A DNA stretch of 64,000 nucleotides from Paludisphaera mucosa (GCF_029589435.1 NZ_JARRAG010000001.1:1230808-1294807); one strand, 5' to 3'. Numbered from the stretch's first letter, positions 37,344 to 46,542 are shown. Notes: generated by a model from the letters alone, not told the origin. Numbers and translations are program-made.

Positions 37344-37739
37344 TCACACCGGGGACCACCCCTCGGCCAAATTGGCGTTCGCGGCCGAGCCGGTGGCCGC
37401 CTTCAGGGCGTCCTGCACGACGGTCTCCAGGACGTTGATGTATTCCAGGAACCGCCGCCGGCCGCCTTCCGTCACCCGGCAAAGCGTTTGCGGCCGCTTC
37501 TTGTGGAAGCCCTTCCAGATCTCGACGAAGCCGGCCTCGTGGAGGATCTGGAGGTGCCGGCTGAGGTTGCCGTCGGTGAGCTGGCAGAGGTCCTTCAGGT
37601 CGCCGAAGACCAGGCCCCGCGAGTGCGTCACCAGCGACGTCATGATGCCCAGCCGCGCCTTCTCGTGGAAGATCCGCTCCAGCCCGTCGTAGGCGAAGCG
37701 GCCCGTCGGCTCGGCGGATTTGGGATCAGGCTGCGTCAT
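37344..37739 (-). CDS. Winged-helix transcriptional regulator (ArsR/MarR-like)
   Basis: A 131-residue single-domain regulator. The DNA-binding core runs from about residue 25 to 105: a first helix, Phe-Gly-Asp-Leu-Lys-Asp-Leu, the recognition helix Thr-Asp-Gly-Asn-Leu-Ser-Arg-His-Leu-Gln-Ile-Leu, and a basic wing Trp-Lys-Gly-Phe-His-Lys-Lys-Arg-Pro with Arg-Val-Thr-Glu-Gly-Gly-Arg. No metal-binding cysteines are seen. Its start overlaps the end of the membrane-protein gene by 14 bases. Such paired genes commonly regulate themselves, so its target is probably this small operon. Confidence 0.8.
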   Translation of the reverse strand: MTQPDPKSAEPTGRFAYDGLERIFHEKARLGIMTSLVTHSRGLVFGDLKDLCQLTDGNLSRHLQILHEAGFVEIWKGFHKKRPQTLCRVTEGGRRRFLEYINVLETVVQDALKAATGSAANANLAEGWSPV

Positions 37740-38340
37740 CGTCGCGCTCCAGGGTGCGGTAGAGCAGTGCGGCGGCCAGGAACTGTCCGACCCCGAAGGG
37801 GACCCCCATCGCCAGCGGGCTGAGCGCCCACTCGCCCTGGGCCGTCGCCAGCGTGGTCAACCCCGTGACCGCGTAGAACACGGCGACCGCCGACATCGGC
37901 CTGGGGAGCAGCCGCGACGTGGCGAAGATCCCCAGGCTGTAGAAGACCTGCCAGAGTCCTGGCAAAATCCAGACCAACGCCGGCGCCGACCGCGCGATCA
38001 CCAACGTCGTCAGGCCGCCCGCGGCCAGGCAGGGGAAGAACTGCTCCATCGCCAGCGCCGTCTGCTCACGCGTGAGCGAGGAGCCGGCGTTTCGGGCCCG
38101 GATGACCATCTCCATCACCGCCGAGGCGCCGCTCACCACCGCCGAGCCGATCCACAACGTCAAATAGGCCGGGCACTGCTGCATCGGGTCGGCGATCGCC
38201 AACGCCTGCACGGTGGCCGCCGTCAGCGCCACCGCGCCCGAAAACGCCGCGGGCACCGCCCGGTAGCCGCGGAACACCTCGGACCGCGCCATCTGGGTGC
38301 GGATCTCGGTGATCTGGACCAAGGCTTCCTTGAGTTCCAT
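37726..38340 (-). CDS. Multi-pass membrane protein, hypothetical
   Basis: A 204-residue protein with an N-terminal amphipathic helix (Met-Glu-Leu-Lys-Glu-Ala-Leu-Val-Gln-Ile) and about five hydrophobic helices, at about 31-48, 59-80, 106-124, 126-146 and 170-195. No catalytic motif is apparent. ATG 38340 begins the conserved helix; the longer frame is not supported. It overlaps and precedes a winged-helix regulator. Pairs of a small DUF-type membrane protein and a helix-turn-helix protein occur widely in bacteria, but the role is not known. Confidence 0.72.
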   Translation of the reverse strand: MELKEALVQITEIRTQMARSEVFRGYRAVPAAFSGAVALTAATVQALAIADPMQQCPAYLTLWIGSAVVSGASAVMEMVIRARNAGSSLTREQTALAMEQFFPCLAAGGLTTLVIARSAPALVWILPGLWQVFYSLGIFATSRLLPRPMSAVAVFYAVTGLTTLATAQGEWALSPLAMGVPFGVGQFLAAALLYRTLERDDDAA

Positions 38341-38449
38341 GCGGCCCCTTCGCGGCTCGACGCTGTTGGGAGTCTCGATTTCGATCCGCCGTCGCAATCG
38401 CTGCGACTTTGCAGAGTAAAGCCTTGGCCGTGCCGCGCCAAGGCGTGGC

Positions 38450-38495
38450 GAAGAAATCGCGGCGCGTCACCGGTGCTCGGGAGACGCGCCGCGAT
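38450..38495 (-). terminator. Terminator of the VCBS-protein gene
   Basis: A 13-base-pair perfect hairpin (arms 38456-38468 and 38483-38495) lies just beyond the stop at 38515 and continues into TTTCTTC on the minus strand. A second eight-base-pair hairpin follows at 38421-38444 with TTTACTC behind it. Confidence 0.65.
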
Positions 38496-38514
38496 GGGTC
38501 GACTCACCCTGAGA

Positions 38515-39726
38515 TCACTTGCCGGAGCCGAGGTTCTCGAAGAGGTAGAGCCCGCTCTTGCCGGGACAGACGAGGTCGACGTCGCCGTCGCGGTCGATGT
38601 CGATCGCCGTGACCTGGAGGCCGGTGCCTGCGGTGCCCGCGGGGAAGTCGCGGAGCGCCAGGCGGTCGGCGCCCTTCTCGGGAGCGTTCTTCGCCGGCTG
38701 GCCCTGGAAGACGACGTGCTTGTTCCACTTCGAGGACTTGGGATCGAACTTGTACCAGGCGACCAGCGAGCCGTCGGTCGCGCCCGGCTCGATCTCGTGG
38801 GCGTAGACCCGCTTGCCCGAGATCAGCTCGTCGGCCTTGCCGTCGCCGTCGACGTCGGCCCAAAGCTGAGTGTGGACGGAGGCGACGGTCTCGTCGATCG
38901 GGGCCTTCGTCCAGACGGATTTGCCGTCGACGCCCTTGGACTGCTTCGCCCAATACAGCCCGAAGTCGTGGCCCATGCCGTAGACCAAATCGGACAGGCC
39001 GTCGCCGTCGACGTCCTTGGCGGTGATCTGAATGCCGGTCGTGCCGAGTTCCCAGTCGGGGTGCCAGGCCCACGTTTCGCGGGAGGCGTCGGCGGGGGCC
39101 TCGAACCAGCCCTTGGGGGTGAGCAGGTCGACCCGGCCGTCGCCGTTGACGTCGCCCGAGCCGACGCCGTGCCCGGCGGCCGCCGTGCCGAAGTCGTGCT
39201 TCTTGAACTCGACGCCCTTGCCGTCGGCCTTCTTGGCGACCTCATACCAGACCACGACGTTGGTCGAATTCGGCAGGATGTCGGGGACGCCGTCGCCCGA
39301 GAGGTCGACCGCCGCGGCGGCCTCGCTGGTGCCCGGCGTGTCGATGGGGTGGTGGGCCCACTTGCCGCCCCCCTTGCCGGGATTTTCGAGCCACGCGACG
39401 TCCTTGCCGAAGTACGAAGCCGTCACCACGTCGATGTCGCCGTCGCCGTCGGCGTCGATCGGCAGGGTGGCGAAGTCGTTGTAGTACGTCCCCACGCGAT
39501 CCACGGGGCGGACCGGGTGCGGCTTCCAATCCGGGGCCTGGTACCACGTGTCGCCCGAGACGACGTCGAGCTTGCCGTCGCCGTCGACGTCGAGGACGCC
39601 GGCCGCCTCGAACTCGCTCTTGCCGTTGATCGTGTGCTGCTTCCACTTGGGCTCGCCGGCCGAGGCCGACGACGCCAGCCACGACGCCCCCGCGGCGAAG
39701 GCGGCGGCGATCATCATCCGTTTCAT
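38515..39726 (-). CDS. Secreted FG-GAP/VCBS repeat protein
   Basis: A 403-residue exported protein with a signal peptide ending Ala-Ser-Ala near residue 23. It is a beta-propeller of FG-GAP/VCBS-type repeats with calcium loops of the form Asp-x-Asp-Gly-Asp-Gly-x-x-Asp, seen at least six times (for example near residues 40, 90, 145, 190, 230 and 280). Between loops are Trp-Tyr and Trp-Leu-Glu-Asn strands, as in integrin-like bacterial proteins that display or bind carbohydrates and proteins outside the cell. It is 41 bases downstream of a Tat-exported Gfo/Idh oxidoreductase and ends at a clear terminator. The binding partner is unknown. Confidence 0.85.
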   Translation of the reverse strand: MKRMMIAAAFAAGASWLASSASAGEPKWKQHTINGKSEFEAAGVLDVDGDGKLDVVSGDTWYQAPDWKPHPVRPVDRVGTYYNDFATLPIDADGDGDIDVVTASYFGKDVAWLENPGKGGGKWAHHPIDTPGTSEAAAAVDLSGDGVPDILPNSTNVVVWYEVAKKADGKGVEFKKHDFGTAAAGHGVGSGDVNGDGRVDLLTPKGWFEAPADASRETWAWHPDWELGTTGIQITAKDVDGDGLSDLVYGMGHDFGLYWAKQSKGVDGKSVWTKAPIDETVASVHTQLWADVDGDGKADELISGKRVYAHEIEPGATDGSLVAWYKFDPKSSKWNKHVVFQGQPAKNAPEKGADRLALRDFPAGTAGTGLQVTAIDIDRDGDVDLVCPGKSGLYLFENLGSGK

Positions 39727-39767
39727 GGCATTCTCCGAGAGTGGGACGAGAAGCGAGGAGGGTGCTG

Positions 39768-41084
39768 TCAGACGGTGGGCAGGACCCACGGCTTGCGATA
39801 TTCCTTGGTGAGGAACTGGTTGGCCTCGACGTGGTTCGTGATCCGCTCGGCGGCGGCATCCCACACCAGCTTCTCGCCGGTCCAGAGCGAGATGTTCCCC
39901 AGCTCTCCGACGGACGTGAGCCGGTGGCCGTACTCGAAATTGCACGAGCAAGTCGCCCGGGAACGGATGGCGTCGAGCCATTCGCGATGGTGGCCCACCG
40001 AGCGCGGCAGGGACCTGGGCGCTTCGGCGATCGTCTTCCCCTTCACCGGGAAGATCTGATGCTCTTTGTAGTTGGCGACCAGTGTGGCCTCGGTCCCCTG
40101 GAACATGACGCCCTGCGGCTTGCCGTCGAAGCCGTGGTCGCTGGCGTCGGTCTGGCTCCAGGAGAGGAGGAACTTGTCGTCGCCCTTCTCGTACTCATAA
40201 GCGACTTCGAGGGTATCCGGCGTCTCGGCCGAGTCGTCCGACGCGAACCGGCCGCCGGTCGCCGAGATCGTCCGGGGCGCGTCGACCTCCATCGCCCAGT
40301 GGACGAGGTCGATCAGGTGGCAGCAGAAGTCGGTGAGGATGCCGCCGCCGTAGTCCCAGTACCATCGCCAGTTGAAGGTGAAGCGGTTGATGTTGAACGG
40401 CCGCTCGGGGGCGGGGCCGAGCCAGTAGTCGTAATCGCAGCCGGCCGGCGGCGAGGCGTCGGCGGGGCGGCCCAGGTTCTCGCGCGAGGCGGCCATCCAG
40501 GCCCGCGTCTTGGTGATCTTCCCAAGCACGCCCGAGCGGACGATCTCGACGACGCGATGGTAGTTCTCGCCGGCGTGGATCAGGTTCCCCATCTGGGTGA
40601 CGCGCTTGTACTTGGCGGCGGCGTTCGCCACAGCGCGGCCCTCGGCCACGCGATGGGTCAGCGGCTTCTCGCAGTAGACGTCCTTCTCGGCCTGGCAGGC
40701 CATGATCGTCGGGATCGCGTGCCAGTGGTCGGGCGTGGCGATCACCACGGCGTCCACGTCCTTGCGGTCGAGCACCTTGCGGAAGTCGCCGTAGACGTCG
40801 GGCTTGCCGCCGGCGGCCTCCCGAGCGCGACGAGCGTGCGGCTCGTACACGTCGCAGACCGCCGCGACGCGGACGTCCGGGAACTCTTTGAAGATGTTCA
40901 GCAGGCCCGATCCCATGCCCCCGACCCCGATGAAGCCCAGCACGATCGCCTCGTTGGGCGAACCGCTGGCTTTCGGTACGGCCGGCGCGTCCTGGCCGGC
41001 GCGGGTGCGTGGGGCGAGGCCCGTCGCCGCGGCCCCGAAGGCCGAATAGGCCAGCAACTCTCGCCTCGTCCATCGTTCGGTCAT
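39768..41084 (-). CDS. Gfo/Idh/MocA oxidoreductase with Tat signal
   Basis: A 438-residue dehydrogenase-like protein. A Tat-type signal (Thr-Arg-Arg-Glu-Leu-Leu-Ala, then a hydrophobic Ala/Gly stretch) covers about residues 6-30. The Rossmann domain starts Gly-Phe-Ile-Gly-Val-Gly-Gly-Met-Gly. Glu-Lys-Pro-Leu-Thr-His lies near residue 145. The catalytic region contains Asp-Tyr-Gly-Gly-Gly-Ile-Leu-Thr-Asp-Phe-Cys-Cys-His-Leu-Ile-Asp near 260, in the place used by Asp and His in this family. A GGAGGG site supports ATG 41084. Folded export with bound NAD(P) is typical of the Tat route. It lies upstream of the VCBS-repeat gene and may form a unit with it. Confidence 0.88.
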   Translation of the reverse strand: MTERWTRRELLAYSAFGAAATGLAPRTRAGQDAPAVPKASGSPNEAIVLGFIGVGGMGSGLLNIFKEFPDVRVAAVCDVYEPHARRAREAAGGKPDVYGDFRKVLDRKDVDAVVIATPDHWHAIPTIMACQAEKDVYCEKPLTHRVAEGRAVANAAAKYKRVTQMGNLIHAGENYHRVVEIVRSGVLGKITKTRAWMAASRENLGRPADASPPAGCDYDYWLGPAPERPFNINRFTFNWRWYWDYGGGILTDFCCHLIDLVHWAMEVDAPRTISATGGRFASDDSAETPDTLEVAYEYEKGDDKFLLSWSQTDASDHGFDGKPQGVMFQGTEATLVANYKEHQIFPVKGKTIAEAPRSLPRSVGHHREWLDAIRSRATCSCNFEYGHRLTSVGELGNISLWTGEKLVWDAAAERITNHVEANQFLTKEYRKPWVLPTV

Positions 41085-41416
41085 CACATACCCTCCGAGA
41101 TCGGCGGGAGTCGGTCGTTCCCCGTCCCGCAAAAGACCCCCAAGCTTCGTACCAGACCCCCGCGGGTTTCTCAAGGACCAACCCCGGGCCGCGCGAGCGA
41201 ACTGAGGCCGCGATTTGCCGCGAGAACGATGCTCGAATGGCCGCGCGAAGAGGCCGGCTCCCGAGCGTCCGAGAGGATGGCGAAGACGCGCCGTCCGAGG
41301 CCCGTCGTGAAGACTTGGGGCCTGAAATACCGGGGAGCTTACTCGCCGCGCCCACACGGGCCGCCGTAGGATTCAAGGCTGTGTTCGAGAACTCCCGAAT
41401 TCCGAAGGAGAACCAG
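41085..41416. other. Divergent intergenic region, no gene seen
   Basis: This 332-base gap separates the Tat-type Gfo/Idh gene (minus) and the thioredoxin-like gene (plus) and should hold both promoters. I find no convincing boxes, RNA or repeat. Open frames crossing it look like extensions of flanking frames. Confidence 0.5.
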
Positions 41417-42505
41417 ATGAAGCCCAGTCTTGCGAGCACGATGCGGGTCGTCGTCGCCATGTTCGTCGTCATGGTCGCGTCGCCGGCGGTCGTGCGGGCC
41501 GAGGATCGACCGGCCGACGCGATCCTGAAGGACCTCGACGCGATCGCCAAGCCGACCTTCGATCGCGAGAAGGCCAAGGACCGCGCCGCGGTGCTGGAGT
41601 ACAGCACGGCCCTTCGAAAATTCGCTTCGGATCGCTCCAGGCTGATTCTCGAGCTGTTTCAAGGCCATCCCGATCACCCCCGGCTCGCCTCGCTGATGCT
41701 GGAGCGCTGGCGCAGCCCCTATCTCATGATCGAGAATAAGCCCGAGGACTTGATGAAGGAGGCCGACCACGTCCTGGCCGGCGGTGCCGACGGAGATTTG
41801 AAGGCGGGGGCGATGTACCTCAAGGTCGTCGCGTCGATGGGGCTGCACCGCGGTGATCCGAAGGCCGTCGAGCCGCTCGTCGAGGACTTCCTGAGGACCG
41901 CCCCGACGGATCCGCGAGGACCCACGCTCCTTTATGCGATCGCTCGCACGATGGGAGACGCATCGCATAAGCGGGTGATCGAGGATCGAATCCTCAAGGA
42001 CTTTCCCACCTCGAACTCGGCCGGGTCGATCCGAGGCCTTCGCAAGCAGCAGGAGGCGGTCGGCAAGCCGTTCGAGCTGAAATTCGCCGACGCGGTGACG
42101 GGGAGCGACGTGTCGATCGCCGGCCTCAAGGGCAAGGTCGTCGTCCTCGACTTCTGGGCCACCTGGTGCGGCCCCTGCGTCGCGGAGTTGCCGCGCATGA
42201 AGGAGCTTTACGCGAAATACCACGAAAAGGGCGTCGAGTTCATCGGCGTCAGCCTCGACCGGTCCGAGGCCGACGGCGGGCTCAAGGCGCTCAAGGAGTT
42301 CGTCGCCAAGAACGAGATCTCCTGGCCGCAGTACTATCAGGGCAACTACTGGCAGAGCGAATTCAGCTCGTCATGGGGCATCCACTCGATCCCCTCGCTG
42401 TTCGTCGTCGACAAGGAGGGCAAGCTCGCCTCCGTCGAGGCTCGCGGCAAGCTCGACGAGCTGATCCCGCAGCTGCTCGCCAAAGGCGACGCCCCCACGC
42501 ACTGA
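41417..42505 (+). CDS. Exported TlpA/ResA-like thiol-disulfide oxidoreductase
   Basis: A 362-residue exported protein. A signal peptide ends near residue 29 (Ala-Val-Val-Arg-Ala). It is followed by a helical N-terminal domain (about 35-205) of the type found in planctomycete TlpA-like proteins, with several charged helices. The C-terminal thioredoxin fold (about 215-360) has Cys251-Gly-Pro-Cys254 in Ala-Thr-Trp-Cys-Gly-Pro-Cys and a cis-Pro segment Ile-His-Ser-Ile-Pro-Ser-Leu. It probably reduces or exchanges disulfides outside the cytoplasm. AAGGAG lies nine bases before ATG 41417. It ends at a strong hairpin facing a convergent gene. Confidence 0.88.
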   Translation: MKPSLASTMRVVVAMFVVMVASPAVVRAEDRPADAILKDLDAIAKPTFDREKAKDRAAVLEYSTALRKFASDRSRLILELFQGHPDHPRLASLMLERWRSPYLMIENKPEDLMKEADHVLAGGADGDLKAGAMYLKVVASMGLHRGDPKAVEPLVEDFLRTAPTDPRGPTLLYAIARTMGDASHKRVIEDRILKDFPTSNSAGSIRGLRKQQEAVGKPFELKFADAVTGSDVSIAGLKGKVVVLDFWATWCGPCVAELPRMKELYAKYHEKGVEFIGVSLDRSEADGGLKALKEFVAKNEISWPQYYQGNYWQSEFSSSWGIHSIPSLFVVDKEGKLASVEARGKLDELIPQLLAKGDAPTH

Positions 42506-42537
42506 ACGGGTGCCGGAGATGCAAGACGCGAAATAGG

Positions 42538-42577
42538 AAAGCCCCGGGCGGCGACATGTGTCGCCGCCCGGGGCTTC
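42538..42577. terminator. Strong bidirectional hairpin between convergent genes
   Basis: A perfect 16-base-pair inverted repeat (42541-42556 and 42559-42574) has only TG between the arms, so the inner pairs probably open as a four- to six-base loop. GAAA precedes it and TTCTT follows. It lies between the thioredoxin-like gene and the convergent Gfo/Idh gene. Confidence 0.85.
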
Positions 42578-42614
42578 TTGGGTTCTTTGCAACCTGTTTG
42601 GCAGGCCCTCGCGA

Positions 42615-43994
42615 TCAACCGAACTCGCGGTCGCGGACGATGCCCGGCTGCGGGATCGGGTACTTGCCGTTGGGCAGGGTCTGGAGCGGGGCGGCCCCGT
42701 TCATCGTCAGCTTCTCGAGGTCGGGGGCGAACTCGTGGCTGCAGTTGAGCATGTCGTCGAAGGTGATGACTTCGCCGGTGTGGGCGGCCATCCGGCCCAT
42801 CGAGGTGACCAGGCTGGCCTCGACGCCGCGCTTCACCTCGTTGTAGGGGTGATCGGTGCGGATGGCCTCGACGAGGTGATCCCACTCGAGCTGGTACGGG
42901 CTGGGCTCGGGCTGGGGGAAAGACCAGACGAGGTCCTTCTTCGAGCCGAGCTTCTGGCCGTTGTAGATGCGGCACTTGGCCGGCGAGTGCGCGGCGGTCG
43001 AGATGACGGCCGAGTTCTTCGAGCCGTGGGCGTAGCTGGCGAACTCCGACTTGCAGCCGTCGATGTTCCGGCCTTCGAGGAAGAACTTGCTGCCGTCGTC
43101 GAACGTGTACTCGACCGAGTACGTGTCGAAGTTCTGATCGATGCAGTCGCCGCGGTAGGTGCGGGCGCCGCTCGCCTCGGCCTTCACCGGCCAGGCGTCC
43201 TTCATCCAGCAGCACTCGTCGATGTTGTGGATGAGGAAGTCGCTGTAACAGCCGCCGCTCGCCCACAGGAAGCCGTGGAACTTGCGGATCTGGTACATCA
43301 GCTCGCTGATGTCGCTCGGCTTGGGCGGCACGTAGGCCGAGCCGACGGGGCCGGTCTGGCGGTAGGCGCGCATCGTGATGATGTCGCCGATCTCCCCTCC
43401 CTTGATGCGGTCGAACAGCTCGCCGCGGGCCTTGCAGTGGCGGCACATCAGGCCGACGCCGACCTTCAGGTTCTTGGCGGCGGCCTTCTCTCCCAGCTCG
43501 AGCATACGCTTGGAGGTCGGGCCGTCGACGGTGACCGGCTTCTCCATGAAAACGTTGATGCCCTTCTCGATCGCGTACGAGAAGTGCACCCAGCGGAAGG
43601 CCGGCGGGGTGGCGAAGATCGCGACGTCGCCGGGCTTGAGGCAGTCGATGGCCTTCTTATAGCCGTCGAAGCCGATGAACTTGCGCTCGGCCGGGACCTC
43701 GACCTGCTTCGACTCGGCGAAGATCTTCTCGAGCTGCGAGTAGCTGTCGTTCAGCTTGTCTTCGAAGACGTCGGCCATCGCCACGAGCTTGATCGGCCCG
43801 CTCTTGGTCGACAGGGCGTTCTCGGCCGCGCCGGTGCCGCGTCCGCCGCAGCCCACGAGCGCCACCTGGATCGTGTTGTCCTCGCCCGCGTGGACGAGGG
43901 GGGCGGCCGATTGCGCGAAGGCCGCGGCCGTCGCGACCGCGCCGCCGGTCTTCAGGAAGTCACGACGCGAGGCGCCATTCTGAGGGTCGGTCAT
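42615..43994 (-). CDS. Gfo/Idh/MocA oxidoreductase with Tat signal
   Basis: A 459-residue protein. The Tat signal is Ser-Arg-Arg-Asp-Phe-Leu-Lys followed by an Ala-rich hydrophobic run (about residues 9-36). The Rossmann start is Val-Ala-Leu-Val-Gly-Cys-Gly-Gly-Arg-Gly, with Met-Glu-Lys-Pro-Val-Thr near 150. The later Ser-Gly-Gly-Cys-Tyr-Ser-Asp-Phe-Leu-Ile-His-Asn-Ile-Asp-Glu near 253 matches the family's active-site helix. It differs clearly from the copy at 39768 and is not a recent duplicate. ATG 43994 directly opens the Tat signal. The substrate is unknown; in this phylum such proteins are commonly linked to degradation of unusual sugars. Confidence 0.88.
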   Translation of the reverse strand: MTDPQNGASRRDFLKTGGAVATAAAFAQSAAPLVHAGEDNTIQVALVGCGGRGTGAAENALSTKSGPIKLVAMADVFEDKLNDSYSQLEKIFAESKQVEVPAERKFIGFDGYKKAIDCLKPGDVAIFATPPAFRWVHFSYAIEKGINVFMEKPVTVDGPTSKRMLELGEKAAAKNLKVGVGLMCRHCKARGELFDRIKGGEIGDIITMRAYRQTGPVGSAYVPPKPSDISELMYQIRKFHGFLWASGGCYSDFLIHNIDECCWMKDAWPVKAEASGARTYRGDCIDQNFDTYSVEYTFDDGSKFFLEGRNIDGCKSEFASYAHGSKNSAVISTAAHSPAKCRIYNGQKLGSKKDLVWSFPQPEPSPYQLEWDHLVEAIRTDHPYNEVKRGVEASLVTSMGRMAAHTGEVITFDDMLNCSHEFAPDLEKLTMNGAAPLQTLPNGKYPIPQPGIVRDREFG

Positions 43995-44427
43995 GTGCTC
44001 GCTCCAGCGAATGCAAGTGGCGGTTGGGAGAACGTCCGAGGTCGACAACCGATGCACCACGCCCACGCCCGGGACGATGCAGGGCGCGAGGCCCGCCGTC
44101 CGAGGTTTCGCACGACAAGGGAGGGATGATTCAAGCCGCGATCCGGAATTCCAGCGAGGGGGGGCGAGGACGAAGCGGGGGGTCGCACGGTGTTCGCGGG
44201 CTCGAAAGCGTGGTCGAGTCCCCGTGCAAGTTCGCTGCGGCCTGGACCCTTCGACACGGTTGGATCATACCCCTTCCCCCGGCCGGCCTCCAAACGAAAT
44301 CGGTGATTTTCGGGGGACGGTCCGCCGCCGCGGTCGAGGGCGGCGCTTGCGTTGGATTTTGTTATCGTGGCGCGGACAGGGCTCCGCTCGCGACGCCGAA
44401 TCGGCGAGCCCGTCCCGGAGGGACCCC
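43995..44427. other. Divergent intergenic region, no gene seen
   Basis: This 433-base gap lies between the Tat-type Gfo/Idh gene (minus) and the aldehyde dehydrogenase gene (plus). It includes a less GC-rich patch near 44290-44380 that could hold the plus-strand promoter. I see no RNA gene, repeat or supported ORF. Confidence 0.5.
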
Positions 44428-45930
44428 ATGGCGACCGCACTCGATGAGTCGTTGATCACCCGAAATCCCGCGACCGGCGCCGAAATCGGTCGGGTCGCGG
44501 CGACCTCGCCGGACGCCGTCGCCGCCGTCGTCGAGCGGTCCACAAGAGCGCAGGCATCCTGGGCCGAGGCCCCCTGGCGCGAGCGGAGGGCGCTCGTGGA
44601 TCGCTGGCGGCGGATCCTCAGCCGCGACGCCCGGGAGTGGGCGGAACTCATCCGGGACGAGATCGGCAAGCCCGCCGTCGAGGCGATGGCCGGCGACGTC
44701 ATCCCCACGCTCGACGCCCTGCGGTGGACGGTCAAGAACGGCGGCGCCGCGCTGGCCGACGAACGCCTGGGCCCCTCGTGGCAGCGCTTCCTGCTGACGC
44801 CGACCGGACGCCTGCGCTGGAGGCCGCTGGGCGTCGTGGGCATGATCGGCACCTGGAACTACCCGTTGTTCCTCAACGCCGGGCCGATGGCCCAGGCGCT
44901 CGCGGCCGGATGCGGGGTCGTCTGGAAGCCTTCCGAGCTTGCGATCGCATCGGCCGCCAGGCTCCAGGCGAGCCTGCTCGAGGCCGGCACGCCGGAGGGC
45001 CTCGTCGGGATCGTCCAGGGGGGCGGCGACGTCGGCCGGGCCTTGCTCGAATCGCCGATCGCCAAGATGGTCTTCACGGGCGGCGTCGAGACGGGCCGCA
45101 GAGCCCTCGAGACCGTCGCGGCCCGGGGCGTCTCGGCCGTGATCGAGCTGTCCGGCTTCGACCCCGCCGTCGTGCTCCCCGGGGCCGACGTCGAGAGCAC
45201 GGCGCGGAGCCTGCTCTGGGCCGCCTTCGTCGGCTGCGGCCAGACGTGCGTCGCCGTCAAACGGATCCTCGTGGTCGGCGATCCCGCCCCCCTGGCGCGT
45301 GCGCTCGCCGAGGCGACCGGTCGACTTCGGGTCGGTGATCCCGCGCGTCCCGGTATCGACGTCGGCCCGATGATCCACGATCAGGCCCGCTCGCGGCTCG
45401 ATCGGACCATCCGCGCGACCGTCGAGGCGGGCGCCGAGATCCTCGCCGGCGGCCGGCCGATCGAGGGTCCGGGTTGCTTCTACGCGCCGACGCTGCTGAT
45501 GGCGCGCTCGCCCGAGCCGGAGCGCGTCCTGGAAGGGGCGTTCGGCCCGGTCTTGCTGATCCGAGGCTTCGCCGACGTCGATCGGGCGGTGGAGGCCGCG
45601 AACGCCAGCCGCATGGCCCTGGCGGCGAGCGTCTGGGGGGCGGACCGCAAGGCCGCGCGGGCGGTCGCCGAGCGGATCGTCGCCGGCATGGTCTGCGTCA
45701 ACGAGGCGGTGACCCCCACGGCTTCGGCGGCCGCCCCGTTCGGCGGCTTCAAGGCCAGTGGTTTCGGCCGCACCCACGGTCTGCTCGGGCTTCGCGAGTT
45801 CGTCGCCCCCCAAGTCGTTTTCGAGCGTCGAGCGGGTGGGTTCCGCCCGCAGCTCTTCCCATACAAGCCGTCGGGAGTGGTCGACGGCTACCTGGAATTT
45901 TACCGACGCCTGTTCCACCCTCGCGCCTAG
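44428..45930 (+). CDS. Aldehyde dehydrogenase family protein
   Basis: A 500-residue NAD(P)-dependent aldehyde dehydrogenase. The cofactor region shows Gly-Thr-Trp-Asn-Tyr-Pro and Val-Trp-Lys-Pro-Ser-Glu near residues 145-175, and Phe-Thr-Gly-Gly-Val-Glu-Thr-Gly near 215. The general base is Glu240 in Ile-Glu-Leu-Ser-Gly-Phe, and the nucleophile is Cys274 in Cys-Gly-Gln-Thr-Cys-Val. The Glu-x-Ser-Gly-Phe motif departs from the usual Glu-Leu-Gly-Gly-Lys. The residue after the Gly is Phe, not Lys, which may point to an unusual substrate. The C-terminal Pro-Phe-Gly-Gly-Phe-Lys-Ala-Ser-Gly-Phe-Gly-Arg is standard. It ends 24 bases before msrB on the same strand. Confidence 0.88.
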   Translation: MATALDESLITRNPATGAEIGRVAATSPDAVAAVVERSTRAQASWAEAPWRERRALVDRWRRILSRDAREWAELIRDEIGKPAVEAMAGDVIPTLDALRWTVKNGGAALADERLGPSWQRFLLTPTGRLRWRPLGVVGMIGTWNYPLFLNAGPMAQALAAGCGVVWKPSELAIASAARLQASLLEAGTPEGLVGIVQGGGDVGRALLESPIAKMVFTGGVETGRRALETVAARGVSAVIELSGFDPAVVLPGADVESTARSLLWAAFVGCGQTCVAVKRILVVGDPAPLARALAEATGRLRVGDPARPGIDVGPMIHDQARSRLDRTIRATVEAGAEILAGGRPIEGPGCFYAPTLLMARSPEPERVLEGAFGPVLLIRGFADVDRAVEAANASRMALAASVWGADRKAARAVAERIVAGMVCVNEAVTPTASAAAPFGGFKASGFGRTHGLLGLREFVAPQVVFERRAGGFRPQLFPYKPSGVVDGYLEFYRRLFHPRA

Positions 45931-45954
45931 AATGAGCACGGGAGAACTCTTGCC

Positions 45955-46542
45955 ATGCGTACGCGAACGATTCTCACGGCGACGATCGGACTGATGGCCC
46001 TGCTCGCGATCGCGGCGACTTTTCGGCCCGCACGCGTGTCCCCGGCCGGCCAGCCGATCCTGGAGAAACCGAAGATCATGCCGACCGAAAACCAAGCCCC
46101 GGCGGCCGAGGTCCCCCAGACCGAGGAGGAGTGGCGAAAGAAGCTCACTCCCGAGCAGTATCACGTGGTGCGCGAGAAGGGCACGGAGCGGGCCTTCACG
46201 GGCAAGTACTGGAACCACAAGGAAGACGGCGTCTACCGCTGCGTCGGCTGCGGCGAACCCCTTTTCGACTCGGCGGCGAAGTTCGACTCCGGATGCGGCT
46301 GGCCGAGCTTCTACCAGCCCGTCGACGACGGCAAGGAAGTCAAGGAAGAGGTCGACGACAGCCTGTTCATGCGCCGCACCGAAGTCCTCTGCCGAAAGTG
46401 CAACGCCCACCTGGGCCACGTCTTCGACGACGGTCCCAACCCGACCGGTCTTCGCTACTGTATCAATTCGGCGTCGATCGACTTCGAGAAGCGCGGGGCG
46501 AAATCGGGCGATTCCGGCCCGGCCGACCCGAAAAAGCCGTAA
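45955..46542 (+). CDS. msrB: Peptide-methionine (R)-S-oxide reductase, exported
   Basis: A 195-residue methionine-R-sulfoxide reductase with an N-terminal signal or anchor (about residues 5-24), so it probably works outside the cytoplasm. The MsrB fold runs from about residue 55 to 180: Cys-Val-Gly-Cys near 96-99 and Cys-Arg-Lys-Cys near 145-148 bind the structural zinc, and Trp-Pro-Ser-Phe and His-Leu-Gly-His-Val-Phe-Asp-Asp-Gly are present. The catalytic Cys169 is in Arg-Tyr-Cys-Ile-Asn-Ser. Repair of oxidised proteins is the known role. The C-terminal tail is charged and short. It is followed by a 113-base low-GC gap and a GbsR-type regulator. Confidence 0.92.
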   Translation: MRTRTILTATIGLMALLAIAATFRPARVSPAGQPILEKPKIMPTENQAPAAEVPQTEEEWRKKLTPEQYHVVREKGTERAFTGKYWNHKEDGVYRCVGCGEPLFDSAAKFDSGCGWPSFYQPVDDGKEVKEEVDDSLFMRRTEVLCRKCNAHLGHVFDDGPNPTGLRYCINSASIDFEKRGAKSGDSGPADPKKP

